Of a stretch of 64,000 nucleotides of DNA, positions 47,772-57,181 are shown in pieces. Source of the DNA: Paenibacillus rigui. Its GTDB lineage: Bacteria; Bacillota; Bacilli; Paenibacillales; NBRC-103111. The translations under genes were made by a program, and so were the position numbers. Where the stretch lies: contig NZ_NMQW01000027.1 in the NCBI RefSeq assembly GCF_002234615.1, forward strand, positions 118,790-182,789, read 5' to 3'. The notes beneath the pieces are model-generated. The model was not told the origin of the DNA. It saw only the letters and a list, made by a program, of their open reading frames with translations, and made no database searches. The first letter of the stretch is position 1, and each line of letters starts with the position of its first letter.

Positions 47772-49019
47772 ATGAAAGCGGAAATTATTGCGGTGGGAAC
47801 CGAATTGCTTCTGGGGCAAATCGTGAATACGAATGCTCAGTTTATAGCCCGAGCTTGTGCTGATTTAGGTGTCAGCGTCTATTTCCAGACCGTTGTAGGA
47901 GATAACACGGCCCGATTGAAGGAAGCATTGACTTTGGCTAAGAGCCGTGCAGATTTAATCATCTGTACCGGGGGGCTGGGACCGACACAAGATGATCTGA
48001 CGAAAGACGCTTTAAGCGAATTGTTAGGGCAACAATTGATTGTGCATCAGCCTTCACTGGATTACATAGAAACGTTTTTCCGCAGCCGCGGGGTGCCGAT
48101 GGTCGAAAGCAATGTGAGGCAAGCGCTAATGCTTGAGCACAGCGATCCTTTAAAGAACGATAACGGTATGGCTGTAGGCGTTGCCCTAACCCAAGAGAAG
48201 ACCCATTACATACTGCTTCCAGGTCCGCCTAAAGAAATGAAACCGATGTTTGAACATTATGCGGCTCCATGGATTGCTTCCAAGCTTGAAGGCGTTGCCC
48301 CTCTCTTTTCTAGAATGTTGAAGTTCGCGGGAATTGGAGAGTCGGCTTTAGAGCATGAGCTGCTTGATTTAATCAAAGCGCAGACGGATCCTACAATCGC
48401 TCCTTATGCCAAAGAAGGGGAGGTCGCTATTCGCATTACGACCCGCGCTGCCAGTCAAGCGGAGGCCGATCGGAAGCTGGAGCCGATGGAGCAAGAAATT
48501 CGCCGGAGACTCAGCCAGCATATTTACGCTTCCGATGATGTGACATTGGAATATGAGATTGTACGCAGCATGAGGGGGAGAGGGCTGACTCTTGCTGCAG
48601 CGGAAAGCTGTACCGGCGGAAGGCTTAGCGATATGTTAACGGCCATTCCAGGTAGTTCGGCTGTTTTCGAAGGCAGTATCGTATGCTACACGAATGCGTG
48701 GAAGCATAAGCTGCTCGGAGTTCCGATGTCGGTGCTGGAAGGGCCTGAAGCTCCTGGCGCGGTAAGTGATGAAACGGCTCGGCTACTGGCCGAGAATCTA
48801 TTGAAGCAATCAACGGCGGACTTCGCGTTGTCGATTACGGGAGTGGCGGGTCCCGACGAGTCTGAGGGAAAACCTGTTGGCCTTGTTTATGTAGCGGTTG
48901 CCACCAAAAACGGTACAACGGTTTCCAAAAAGCTGCAACTTGCCGGGAATCGGGAATCTATTAAGCTTAGAGCCGCCAAAAGTGCTTTATATCAACTATG
49001 GCAGCTGCTTAGAAATTAA
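47772..49019 (+). CDS. cinA: CinA-family protein (competence/damage-inducible, NMN deamidase-like)
   Basis: The 415-residue protein has an N-terminal MoaB-like (MoCF) domain starting EIIAVGTELLLGQIVNTN, with CTGGLGPTQDD, and a C-terminal CinA domain (about 255-415) with AAESCTGGRLSDMLT. The C-terminal domain of homologues has nicotinamide mononucleotide deamidase activity. It precedes recA here as in many Firmicutes. ATG at 47772 follows TGGAGG. Confidence 0.94.
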   Translation: MKAEIIAVGTELLLGQIVNTNAQFIARACADLGVSVYFQTVVGDNTARLKEALTLAKSRADLIICTGGLGPTQDDLTKDALSELLGQQLIVHQPSLDYIETFFRSRGVPMVESNVRQALMLEHSDPLKNDNGMAVGVALTQEKTHYILLPGPPKEMKPMFEHYAAPWIASKLEGVAPLFSRMLKFAGIGESALEHELLDLIKAQTDPTIAPYAKEGEVAIRITTRAASQAEADRKLEPMEQEIRRRLSQHIYASDDVTLEYEIVRSMRGRGLTLAAAESCTGGRLSDMLTAIPGSSAVFEGSIVCYTNAWKHKLLGVPMSVLEGPEAPGAVSDETARLLAENLLKQSTADFALSITGVAGPDESEGKPVGLVYVAVATKNGTTVSKKLQLAGNRESIKLRAAKSALYQLWQLLRN

Positions 49020-49067
49020 CGCTTGTCATACATCCATAGATTGTTATATAATATATTTATCGGAAGC

Positions 49068-49107
49068 ACCGTAGCAAAGCCAAACTCTTTGTTGCGGTTT
49101 TTCTTTT
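49068..49107 (+). terminator. Terminator after cinA
   Basis: ACCGTAGCAAAG (49068-49079) pairs over twelve bases with CTTTGTTGCGGT (49087-49098, three non-Watson-Crick G-U type), then TTTTCTTTT. Confidence 0.85.
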
Positions 49108-49117
49108 GACTAATGAT

Positions 49118-49131
49118 CGAATGTATGTTCG
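49118..49131 (+). promoter_or_regulatory. LexA (SOS) box upstream of recA
   Basis: CGAATGTATGTTCG matches 13 of 14 positions of the Firmicutes LexA/DinR consensus CGAACRNRYGTTYG (C to T at position 5). It lies 11 bases upstream of the recA -35 element. Confidence 0.8.
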
Positions 49132-49142
49132 CAAAAAAGTGC

Positions 49143-49171
49143 TTGGCAACGTAAACAAAACAAGTTATCAT
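49143..49171 (+). promoter_or_regulatory. Sigma-A promoter for recA
   Basis: TTGGCA at 49143-49148 and TATCAT at 49166-49171, 17 bases apart, upstream of recA and downstream of the LexA box. Confidence 0.72.
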
Positions 49172-49205
49172 GTAATTATCCAATATGAAGAAGGAAGTGA
49201 GTGTT

Positions 49206-50255
49206 TTGACAGATCGGCGCGCAGCATTGGAGAATGCTCTTCGTCAAATTGAGAAACAATTTGGCAAAGGCTCCATTATGAAGTTGGGTGAATCCACCCA
49301 TATGCAGGTTGAAACTATTCCCAGCGGTTCTTTAGCACTGGATATCGCTCTTGGTATCGGCGGCTTTCCGCGTGGTAGAATTATAGAGGTATACGGCCCG
49401 GAATCATCCGGTAAAACAACAGTAGCATTGCATGCGATCGCAGAAGTGCAAAGAGCAGGGGGACAAGCTGCTTTTATCGACGCTGAGCATGCCTTGGATC
49501 CTTTGTATGCTAGTAAGCTGGGCATTAATATTGATGATCTACTGCTATCCCAACCGGATACGGGAGAACAAGCTCTAGAGATTGCGGAAGCTTTGGTTCG
49601 CAGTGGTGCAGTGGATATTATCGTTATTGACTCTGTTGCGGCATTAGTTCCGAAGGCTGAGATCGAAGGTGAAATGGGCGACTCTCACGTTGGTTTGCAG
49701 GCCCGTTTGATGTCTCAGGCTCTTCGTAAGCTATCCGGTGCTATTAATAAATCGAAGACGATTGCGATATTCATTAACCAATTGCGTGAAAAGGTTGGCG
49801 TCATGTTCGGTAACCCAGAGACAACGCCAGGGGGACGTGCACTGAAGTTTTATTCCTCCGTTCGTTTGGATGTTCGTCGTGTGGAAACCATCAAACAAGG
49901 CAACGACATGGTCGGGAACCGTACACGTATCAAAGTCGTGAAGAACAAGGTCGCGCCTCCGTTTAAGCAAGCGGACATTGACATTATGTATGGTGAGGGA
50001 ATTTCCAAGGAAGGCAGTATTATTGACATCGGGTCCGAGATGGATATTGTCCAAAAGAGCGGTGCATGGTACTCTTTCAATAATGATCGCCTAGGTCAAG
50101 GTCGCGAGAATGCGAAGCAGTTCCTAAAAGAAAATCCGCAAATCGCCGATTTGATCGAGAGAAAAATTCGCGAGAACAGCAATTTAACGGCTACCGCTTC
50201 CGAATTGCACGATGATGAAGATGAGGACGAAGCAGACCTGCTGGCCTTCGAATAA
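49206..50255 (+). CDS. recA: Recombinase RecA
   Basis: RecA forms filaments on single-stranded DNA, drives strand exchange and triggers LexA self-cleavage. It has Walker [10 protein letters not shown] near 64-72, the Walker B region [18 protein letters not shown], loops L1/L2 ([20 protein letters not shown] and [15 protein letters not shown]), and an acidic tail [14 protein letters not shown]. The frame reaches back to ATG 49185, but AAGGAAGTGAG before TTG at 49206 and the family start [19 protein letters not shown] favour 49206. Length is 349. No intein. Confidence 0.97.
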   Translation: MTDRRAALENALRQIEKQFGKGSIMKLGESTHMQVETIPSGSLALDIALGIGGFPRGRIIEVYGPESSGKTTVALHAIAEVQRAGGQAAFIDAEHALDPLYASKLGINIDDLLLSQPDTGEQALEIAEALVRSGAVDIIVIDSVAALVPKAEIEGEMGDSHVGLQARLMSQALRKLSGAINKSKTIAIFINQLREKVGVMFGNPETTPGGRALKFYSSVRLDVRRVETIKQGNDMVGNRTRIKVVKNKVAPPFKQADIDIMYGEGISKEGSIIDIGSEMDIVQKSGAWYSFNNDRLGQGRENAKQFLKENPQIADLIERKIRENSNLTATASELHDDEDEDEADLLAFE

Positions 50256-50267
50256 TATAATATACGG

Positions 50268-50303
50268 CAAAGGCACCTGTACATTATGTATATGGTGCCT
50301 TTG
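50268..50303 (+). terminator. Terminator after recA
   Basis: CAAAGGCACC pairs with GGTGCCTTTG, then TTATCC. The T run is short, so some read-through into recX is likely. Confidence 0.72.
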
Positions 50304-50327
50304 TTATCCTAGCCTGAGGAGTCACAT

Positions 50328-51029
50328 ATGAATCATGATGAGGAAGATAAGTTACGCAGCGGTACGATAACTAAGGTAGAACGACAAAAGAGAGTAAAGG
50401 ACCGTTATAACCTCTATATTGATGATGAATTTGCCTTTTCCGTTCACGAAGATATATTAATTAGATATAAGCTGGTAAAGGGCTCTGAGGTTGAAGAGGA
50501 AGGCTTGAGAGCGATTGTTCATGCTCAGGAGAAACAACGGGCTTACTTATATGCAGTCAGGCTGTTGGGGTCCCGTTTGCGGTCAGAGCACGAACTGTGG
50601 AATCGTCTGAAGCAAAAAGGATATGATCCTGTACTCGCAACGACTACGGTTGAACGTTTAAAGCAAGAACAGTATGTAAATGACGCCGTATTTGCGGAGC
50701 AGCTAACGAAGCAGCGTGTGCGCTCACAGAAAAAAGGACGGAACTGGGTCAAGCAAGAGCTTCAATTCAAAGGAATTGATCCGATACAAATCTCAAAGGC
50801 CATTCAACAAATTGACGAGGAAACAGAGTATAGAAGTGCCTATGAATTGGTATACAAGAAATATCGTAAAGAATTTATTATCGATGCTAAACAAGCACAA
50901 AGAAAAGCAATGGGTTTTCTATTGCGAAGAGGCTATAGCTCAAGTCTTGTATCGAAAGTGGTTCGTGAGGTATTGAAAGCTTTCGGGGAAGAGCTGGAGG
51001 ATGAGATGAACGAATTTGGGTTCGAGTGA
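50328..51029 (+). CDS. recX: RecA regulator RecX
   Basis: RecX binds and modulates RecA filaments. The 233-residue protein is helical and basic, with repeating three-helix RecX units: LGSRLRSEHELWNRLKQKGYD near 83-103 and GRNWVKQELQFKGI near 136-149. ATG at 50328 follows CTGAGGAG. Position right after recA supports the call. Confidence 0.92.
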   Translation: MNHDEEDKLRSGTITKVERQKRVKDRYNLYIDDEFAFSVHEDILIRYKLVKGSEVEEEGLRAIVHAQEKQRAYLYAVRLLGSRLRSEHELWNRLKQKGYDPVLATTTVERLKQEQYVNDAVFAEQLTKQRVRSQKKGRNWVKQELQFKGIDPIQISKAIQQIDEETEYRSAYELVYKKYRKEFIIDAKQAQRKAMGFLLRRGYSSSLVSKVVREVLKAFGEELEDEMNEFGFE

Positions 51030-51128
51030 TCATTTCATTCATATCATATAATATTAATGAAGTTAAGTAAATGGGAGCATTTATCCCTGGCTAATTAGCA
51101 TAAGGGAATCATTTCTGGGCATGACACC

Positions 51129-51158
51129 TTGACAAGCTTCTTCGACAAAAGATAAAAT
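51129..51158 (+). promoter_or_regulatory. Sigma-A promoter for rny
   Basis: A perfect TTGACA at 51129-51134 and TAAAAT at 51153-51158, 18 bases apart, in the 295-base gap between recX and rny. The rest of the gap shows no gene. Confidence 0.75.
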
Positions 51159-51324
51159 AATCATGTATAATTTTATACACAGAATCTTCCTTTCTTCATG
51201 TAAGGAGGGTTCGTAAAGTAAAATCGCCAATTTTTACTTTTTCTTATGCTTGTCAAACGGATTAAAAACCAAAACCATACTGTCCCAAGCTACCCCTTGG
51301 AGAAACAACGAGGAGGTGAACTGG

Positions 51325-52869
51325 ATGAACAATCCGGCCATCTGGATCTTAATTATTCTCGTTGTTGGTTTACTTTGCTTAGGGATTGGTTATTTTATCC
51401 GCAAGAATCTTGCAGAAGCGAAGATTTCAAGTGCTGAGCAAGCCGCCGAGCAAATTAAGGAAAATGCTAGGAAAGAGGCGGAAGCACTAAAGAAGGAAGC
51501 GGTTCTGGAGGCTAAGGACGAGATTCACAAGCTTAGGTCCGAAGCTGAAAAAGACATTCGTGATCGTCGGAATGAAACACAACGACAAGAGAGACGTTTG
51601 TTGCAAAAAGAGGAATCGCTGGATAAAAAATTAGAATCTCTGGAGAAAAAAGAAGAGCAGGTCGCCAACAAAGAGAAAAGAATCGAAGAAACCCAATCGC
51701 AAATTGATCAGATTTATAAAAATCAAGTTGCGGAGCTGGAACGAATTTCCGCTCTTTCTATGGAAGATGCCAAGCAAATTATCTTGACCAATGTAGAGCA
51801 GGAAGTAAGACATGAAACAGCTCAATTAATTAAAGAAATCGAACAACAAGCTAAAGAAGAAGGCGACAAGAAAGCGCGTGAGATTATTACGCTGGCCATT
51901 CAAAGATGTGCTGCCGATCATGTGGCTGAAACAACCGTTTCTGTCGTTTCCTTGCCGAATGAGGAAATGAAAGGACGTATTATCGGGCGTGAAGGCAGAA
52001 ACATCCGTGCACTGGAAACACTGACGGGTATCGACCTTATTATTGACGATACGCCTGAGGCGGTCATTCTTTCCGGCTTTGACCCGATCCGTAGGGAAAT
52101 TGCCCGTACTTCTCTTGAAAAACTGGTGGCAGATGGACGTATCCATCCTGCACGTATTGAAGAGATGGTTGAAAAATCCCGTAAAGAAGTGGATGAACGT
52201 ATCCGCGAATATGGGGAGCAAGCGACATTTGAGACAGGCGTTCACGGGTTGCATCCGGATTTGATCAAAATCTTGGGTCGTCTTAAATTCAGAACGAGCT
52301 ATGGACAAAATGTGCTTAAGCACTCCATGGAAGTGGCCTACCTGACCGGATTGATGGCTGGAGAACTTGGGGAAGACGTGACATTGGCGAAACGTGCCGG
52401 TCTCCTGCATGACATCGGTAAGGCATTGGATCATGAAGTAGAGGGCTCACATGTTGAAATTGGCGTCGAGATTGCCAAAAAGTACAAAGAGCACCCTGTA
52501 GTTATTAATAGTATCGCATCTCACCATGGTGACTGTGAAGCTACATCGGTAATCGCCATGCTGGTTGGTGCAGCAGACGCATTGTCGGCAGCAAGACCAG
52601 GAGCTCGCCGTGAGACACTCGAAACGTACATTAAACGTCTAGAGAAGCTTGAGGAGATCTCAGAGTCGTTCGACGGCGTTGAGAAGTCCTATGCAATCCA
52701 GGCTGGACGTGAGGTTCGTGTCATGGTACAGCCGGAAAAGGTCGACGATACGGAAGCATTCCGCTTGGCTCGTGATATTACGAAGAAAATTGAAAGTGAA
52801 CTGGACTATCCGGGTCATATCAAAGTAACCGTAATTCGCGAGACGCGTGCGGTTGAATACGCTAAGTAA
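51325..52869 (+). CDS. rny: Ribonuclease Y
   Basis: RNase Y is the membrane-bound endoribonuclease that starts mRNA decay. It has one N-terminal membrane helix (about 5-25), a long charged coiled coil (about 30-190), a KH domain ([22 protein letters not shown], about 215-236), and an HD domain with [13 protein letters not shown] near 360. ATG at 51325 follows GAGGAGG; the frame stays open to 51250, but that part lacks a ribosome site and is not family-like. Length is 514. RicA, its modulator, is at 60370. Confidence 0.96.
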   Translation: MNNPAIWILIILVVGLLCLGIGYFIRKNLAEAKISSAEQAAEQIKENARKEAEALKKEAVLEAKDEIHKLRSEAEKDIRDRRNETQRQERRLLQKEESLDKKLESLEKKEEQVANKEKRIEETQSQIDQIYKNQVAELERISALSMEDAKQIILTNVEQEVRHETAQLIKEIEQQAKEEGDKKAREIITLAIQRCAADHVAETTVSVVSLPNEEMKGRIIGREGRNIRALETLTGIDLIIDDTPEAVILSGFDPIRREIARTSLEKLVADGRIHPARIEEMVEKSRKEVDERIREYGEQATFETGVHGLHPDLIKILGRLKFRTSYGQNVLKHSMEVAYLTGLMAGELGEDVTLAKRAGLLHDIGKALDHEVEGSHVEIGVEIAKKYKEHPVVINSIASHHGDCEATSVIAMLVGAADALSAARPGARRETLETYIKRLEKLEEISESFDGVEKSYAIQAGREVRVMVQPEKVDDTEAFRLARDITKKIESELDYPGHIKVTVIRETRAVEYAK

Positions 52870-52889
52870 CCAATTGCATACACTACAAC

Positions 52890-52922
52890 GAAAAGTGGCT
52901 GAATAAGCCACTTTTCTTTTAG
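52890..52922 (+). terminator. Terminator after rny
   Basis: AAAAGTGGCT GAATA AGCCACTTTT, then CTTTT. Confidence 0.85.
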
Positions 52923-52981
52923 CATTTCATCCATTCTCGCTATAGCAAGCAAAGGTTTATGCACATAGAAGGGAGCACCAA

Positions 52982-53776
52982 ATGAGAATTTTATTTATCG
53001 GAGATATTGTCGGTTCCGTCGGTCGCAAGGCGGTCAAGGCTTGCCTGCCTGGGCTGAAACAGAAGCTGAATCCGACATTTATTATAGCAAATGGAGAAAA
53101 TGCTGCGGCAGGAAGAGGGATTACTGCGGCGCTTACAAAGGAACTCTTTGAAATGGGGATCCATGGCATTACGATGGGGAACCATACATGGGACCAAAAA
53201 GAAATATTTGATTTTATAGATAATGAGGAGCGAATGGTCCGGCCGGCTAATTTTCCAAAAGGGACGCCAGGTCGCGGTTATACCTTCATTAAAGTCAAAG
53301 GACATGAACTGGCTATCATTAATATGCAGGGCCGAACCTTTTTGCCACCATTAGATTGTCCTTTTGAAAAGGCGGATGAAATTGTGGATGTAGTCAAAAA
53401 ACGGACGAAGTTCGTTTTGTTTGACTTCCATGCGGAAGCGACCTCAGAGAAGCTTGCCATGGGCTGGCATTTGGACGGAAAGGTGTCTGTGGTGGTTGGA
53501 ACACATACACATGTACAAACCCATGACGAGAGGGTTTTGCCGCAAGGAACAGCTTATGTAACCGATGTAGGAATGGTTGGCCCCCGGGATGGAATACTCG
53601 GCATGGAGAGGGTGGCTGTCATGCAGAAATTTAAAACCCAGCTCCCGGTTCGTTTTGTGGTAGATGAGGGGAAATGGCACTTCCATGCAGTATGTATCGA
53701 TTTAGATCCCAATACAGGGCTGGCTCAAAAAATCCAACTCATCCGGAAGGATGAAGACCAGATTATTTTCGAATGA
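52982..53776 (+). CDS. ymdB: YmdB-family calcineurin-like phosphodiesterase
   Basis: YmdB is a metallophosphoesterase with two-metal sites. Seen motifs are FIGDIVGSVGR (5-15), NGENAAAGRGIT, MGNHTWDQKEI and VVGTHTHVQTHDE near 175. In B. subtilis YmdB hydrolyses cyclic nucleotides and affects biofilm and motility bistability. It is 264 residues and follows rny, as in Bacillus. ATG at 52982 follows GAAGGGAG. Confidence 0.95.
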   Translation: MRILFIGDIVGSVGRKAVKACLPGLKQKLNPTFIIANGENAAAGRGITAALTKELFEMGIHGITMGNHTWDQKEIFDFIDNEERMVRPANFPKGTPGRGYTFIKVKGHELAIINMQGRTFLPPLDCPFEKADEIVDVVKKRTKFVLFDFHAEATSEKLAMGWHLDGKVSVVVGTHTHVQTHDERVLPQGTAYVTDVGMVGPRDGILGMERVAVMQKFKTQLPVRFVVDEGKWHFHAVCIDLDPNTGLAQKIQLIRKDEDQIIFE

Positions 53777-53811
53777 TTCTGAATTGTTAGAAAATATGAT
53801 CTTCGGGAAGA

Positions 53812-53837
53812 AGGAATTAACCGCAATTTCCTAGAAT
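53812..53837 (+). promoter_or_regulatory. Sigma-H promoter for spoVS
   Basis: AGGAATT at 53812-53818 and GAAT at 53834-53837, with a 12-base spacer to the RnnGAAT block, fit the known sigma-H consensus (RnAGGAWWW-N11-12-RnnGAATWW). spoVS is a known sigma-H gene in B. subtilis. Confidence 0.72.
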
Positions 53838-53884
53838 ATGATTAGTACTGGAAGCAATCCATCATTCCCGAGGAGGTACTTTTC

Positions 53885-54145
53885 ATGGAAGTATTAAAAG
53901 TTTCAGCAAAGTCCAATCCTAACTCCGTAGCTGGAGCGCTGGCAGGGGTATTACGCGAACGCGGTGCAGCTGAGCTGCAAGCGATCGGTGCCGGTGCACT
54001 AAACCAAGCTATTAAAGCTGTAGCGATTGCACGTGGATTCGTGGCTCCCAGCGGGGTTGATTTGATTTGCATACCAGCCTTTACAGATATTGTGATTGAC
54101 GGAGAAGATCGGACGGCCATCAAGCTTATTGTGGAGCCAAGATAA
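53885..54145 (+). CDS. spoVS: Stage V sporulation protein S
   Basis: An 86-residue Alba-like protein starting MEVLKVSAKSNPNSVAGALAG and containing GAGALNQAIKAVAIARGFVAP. It is one of the most conserved small proteins in spore formers. It affects spore coat assembly and engulfment-linked steps in B. subtilis. ATG at 53885 follows GGAGG. A terminator follows, so it is monocistronic. Confidence 0.97.
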   Translation: MEVLKVSAKSNPNSVAGALAGVLRERGAAELQAIGAGALNQAIKAVAIARGFVAPSGVDLICIPAFTDIVIDGEDRTAIKLIVEPR

Positions 54146-54188
54146 TACGTACGCATGACGATAGGAATGAATAAAGTTGTACTTTACA

Positions 54189-54217
54189 GCCTGTTTACTT
54201 TGTAGACAGGTTTTTTA
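54189..54217 (+). terminator. Terminator after spoVS
   Basis: CCTGTTTA CTTTG TAGACAGG, then TTTTTTAA. Confidence 0.87.
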
Positions 54218-54255
54218 ATTTGTTATTTAAACGAAGCTGGGGAGGCGTGAAGTAA

Positions 54256-55197
54256 ATGATTATCGACGGTCATTGTGATGCATTGTGGAAAATGTATGAG
54301 AAGCCAGGTCTGAATTTTTATGACCCGCTGCAAACGGAGCTGGATGTGAATGCGGCAAGACTGGCTGCTTCCGAAGTAAAAATCCAGTTTTTTGCAATTT
54401 ATTTGTCCGAAGCTATTCGTCATCCTCATTTCGAGCATTATCTGGAGTACATAAATATTTTTTATCAGAAAATTGTGTCAGCAGGCCAAATGTGCCTGAT
54501 CAAGAATCAGTCGGATCTCAACCGTGTTATTCAAAGTGATGTGAGAGGTGCTATGTTAACCTTGGAGGGAGCGGATGCGATTAGGGACAATCCCTTATAC
54601 ACGCAGACATTGTACCATCTGGGTGTCCGCATGATCGGTGTGACATGGAACTATGCGAATTGGGCGGCAGATGGCATTCTTGAGCCGCGGCAGGGGGGCT
54701 TTTCGAAAAAAGGAAAAGGATTTATTAAAGATTGCAATGAATTGGGCATGATATTAGATGTATCCCATCTATCAGTGAAATCATTTTGGGATATGGCTGA
54801 TTTATCTCTAAAGCCTTTTGTCGCTACACATTCCAATGCCAAGGCCATTTGCAACCACCCTCGTAATTTGGATGACAGTCAAATACAGGTGTTAATTCAG
54901 AAAAAAGGCCGGATCGGTATGACCTTCGTTCCATGGTTTGTATCCGATAAAGGAACGGCATCGATAGACCAATTGCTTAAGCATATTGAGCATATTTGTG
55001 CATTGGGGGGTGTGCAGCATATCGTTCTCGGATCAGACTTTGATGGAATTGAACAATGGATACCTGGTCTGGAGCATGCGGGTCAATATAACAATTTAGC
55101 CGATAAGCTAAGCAAGCATTACAAAGACGAGTGGGTCCAAGGCTTTCTCTTTCGCAATTGGTTAAGCTTCCTGCAAACGAATCTGCCCAATTGTTAA
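54256..55197 (+). CDS. M19-family membrane dipeptidase-like zinc peptidase
   Basis: The 313-residue protein matches the renal dipeptidase (M19) family: the first zinc motif DGHCD with His6 and Asp8, the metal Glu in LTLEGADAI near 103, SHLSVKSFW, THSNAKAICNHPRNL with two His, and the late GSDFDGI. These enzymes hydrolyse dipeptides, often with D-residues. ATG at 54256 follows GGGGAGGCG. Its place between spoVS and korA gives no clear pathway. It carries no signal peptide. Confidence 0.9.
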   Translation: MIIDGHCDALWKMYEKPGLNFYDPLQTELDVNAARLAASEVKIQFFAIYLSEAIRHPHFEHYLEYINIFYQKIVSAGQMCLIKNQSDLNRVIQSDVRGAMLTLEGADAIRDNPLYTQTLYHLGVRMIGVTWNYANWAADGILEPRQGGFSKKGKGFIKDCNELGMILDVSHLSVKSFWDMADLSLKPFVATHSNAKAICNHPRNLDDSQIQVLIQKKGRIGMTFVPWFVSDKGTASIDQLLKHIEHICALGGVQHIVLGSDFDGIEQWIPGLEHAGQYNNLADKLSKHYKDEWVQGFLFRNWLSFLQTNLPNC

Positions 55198-55429
55198 ACA
55201 ATTGTATCTATATCGGAGATATATGCCGTGATAATTAATCTCTTTTTGATATGGATATCATCTAAAATAACTATCTTTAAAATGGTTGAAATCACTTGCT
55301 TTTTGACATGTAAAGTCATAAAATTTGGTTGACAACTGAAAGAAATTTTTTATCCAATTATGAAATTTCTTTTAAAGTATAGTTGATCTGTTGCAAAATG
55401 ACAGTGACAATTCAAAGGAGTGGACAACG

Positions 55430-57181
55430 GTGATTAGCCAATTATCTTGGAAGATCGGAGGACAACAAGGGGAAGGTGTTGAAAGTACCGACAAAATCTT
55501 CTCGACGGCATTGAATCGTCTTGGATATTATTTGTACGGATACCGTCATTTCTCCTCTCGTATTAAGGGGGGGCACACCAATAACAAGATCAGAATCAGT
55601 ACGAAACCGATTCGTGCGATTTCCGATGATTTGGATATCCTTGTTGCATTTGACCAAGAAACAATCGATTTGAACGCGCATGAGCTTCGTGAGAACGGCG
55701 TAATTGTTGCAGACGCCAAATTTAATCCTGTTGTACCTGAAGGTATCAAAGCACGTTTATTCCCAGTACCTATTACAGCGATTGCTGAAGAGTTGGGAAC
55801 CTCCCTATTTAAGAACATGGCTGCTTCCGGTGCGTCATGGGCATTGTTAGGCCTGCCTCTGGAAGTGTTTAATAAAGCGGTTGAAGAAGAGTTCGGACGT
55901 AAAGGTCCTGCGGTTGTTGAGAAAAACATCGAAGCGGTTCGCAAAGCGGCTGAATTCATTTTGGAAATGAACGGCGGACCATTGCCTGAGTTCCAATTGG
56001 AGCCTGCTGACGGTAAGCAAAAGCTGTTCATCATCGGTAACGATGCAATCGGTCTTGGTGCAGTGGCAGCGGGCTGTCGTTTCATGCCTGCATATCCAAT
56101 TACACCGGCTTCCGAGATCATGGAATACTTAATCAAAGCATTGCCTAAATTCGGTGGTACTGTTATTCAAACGGAAGACGAGATCGCAGCTGTAACTATG
56201 GCTATTGGTGGTAACTACGGCGGCGTACGTACGATGACGGCTTCGGCTGGTCCTGGTCTTTCCTTGATGATGGAAGCGATCGGTCTTGCAGGTATGACGG
56301 AAACTCCTGTTGTTATCGTTGATACGCAACGTGGAGGTCCATCCACAGGTCTTCCTACAAAGCAAGAGCAATCCGACTTGTATGCAATGATCTACGGAAC
56401 ACATGGTGAAATTCCTAAAATCGTGCTGTCCCCGTCCACAATCGAAGAATGCTTCTATGACACAATTCAAGCGTTCAACTTGGCAGAGAAATACCAAGTG
56501 CCGGTCATTTTATTGACAGACCTTCAGCTTTCCCTGGGTAAACAATCCAGTGAGTTGCTGGATTACAATAAAATCGTTATCGACCGCGGACAACTGGTTC
56601 AAGGCGAGCTGCCTCCGACGGAAGAAAACAAATTGTTCAAACGTTATGAGTTTACTCAAGACGGTGTTTCTCCACGTTCCATTCCGGGTCAAAAATATGG
56701 TATTCACCATGTTACCGGCGTAGAGCATGACCAAGAAGGTCGTCCATCCGAGAGCACGGATAACCGTAAAAAAATGATGGATAAGCGGATGGAAAAACTG
56801 AAGCACGTGAAAGTGGAAAATCCAATCCTGATCGATGCGCCTCATGCTGAGCCGGAAATTCTGATCATCGGTATGGGATCTACTGGCGGTACGATTGATG
56901 AAGCAAGAGCGCGCCTGGAGAAGCAAGGTATTACGACTAACCATGCTACAGTTCGCTTACTGCACCCGTTCCCGGCTGAAGAGCTGAGACCTTATATCGA
57001 CAAAGCAAAAACAGTGGTTGTTGTTGAGAATAACGCTACGGCTCAATTGGCTTCGTTGATCAAATTGAACGTAGGCTATGCAGACAAAATCAAAAGCTTG
57101 TTGAAATATAACGGTAACCCATTCTTGCCGGCAGAAATCACTACATTTTGTCAGGAGTTGAAACTAGTATGGCAACGTTAA
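55430..57181 (+). CDS. korA: 2-oxoacid:ferredoxin oxidoreductase, alpha/gamma fused subunit
   Basis: KorA with KorB oxidises a 2-oxoacid to acyl-CoA with reduced ferredoxin. The N-terminal gamma domain shows GGQQGEGVESTDKIFSTAL and HFSSRIKGGHTNNKIRIS (about 8-60). The alpha part starts near 200 with PAYPITPASEIMEYL and EDEIAAVTMAIGGNYGGVRTMTASAGPG, and domain II ends the protein. The frame is open to 55391, but AAAGGAG at 55414-55420 fixes GTG at 55430. Length is 583. The end overlaps korB by 13 bases. The exact 2-oxoacid is not known. Confidence 0.93.
   Translation: MISQLSWKIGGQQGEGVESTDKIFSTALNRLGYYLYGYRHFSSRIKGGHTNNKIRISTKPIRAISDDLDILVAFDQETIDLNAHELRENGVIVADAKFNPVVPEGIKARLFPVPITAIAEELGTSLFKNMAASGASWALLGLPLEVFNKAVEEEFGRKGPAVVEKNIEAVRKAAEFILEMNGGPLPEFQLEPADGKQKLFIIGNDAIGLGAVAAGCRFMPAYPITPASEIMEYLIKALPKFGGTVIQTEDEIAAVTMAIGGNYGGVRTMTASAGPGLSLMMEAIGLAGMTETPVVIVDTQRGGPSTGLPTKQEQSDLYAMIYGTHGEIPKIVLSPSTIEECFYDTIQAFNLAEKYQVPVILLTDLQLSLGKQSSELLDYNKIVIDRGQLVQGELPPTEENKLFKRYEFTQDGVSPRSIPGQKYGIHHVTGVEHDQEGRPSESTDNRKKMMDKRMEKLKHVKVENPILIDAPHAEPEILIIGMGSTGGTIDEARARLEKQGITTNHATVRLLHPFPAEELRPYIDKAKTVVVVENNATAQLASLIKLNVGYADKIKSLLKYNGNPFLPAEITTFCQELKLVWQR

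Noticed and set aside
51250..51324. 25-residue N-terminal extension of RNase Y in the open frame
   Set aside because: The strong GAGGAGG site and family start at 51325 explain translation; the extension has no site and no conservation seen.
55303..55383. Promoter candidates before korA (TTGACA at 55303 and 55329, TATAGT at 55378)
   Set aside because: No -35/-10 pair has a normal spacing with good matches, so no specific promoter is called although the region is AT-rich.
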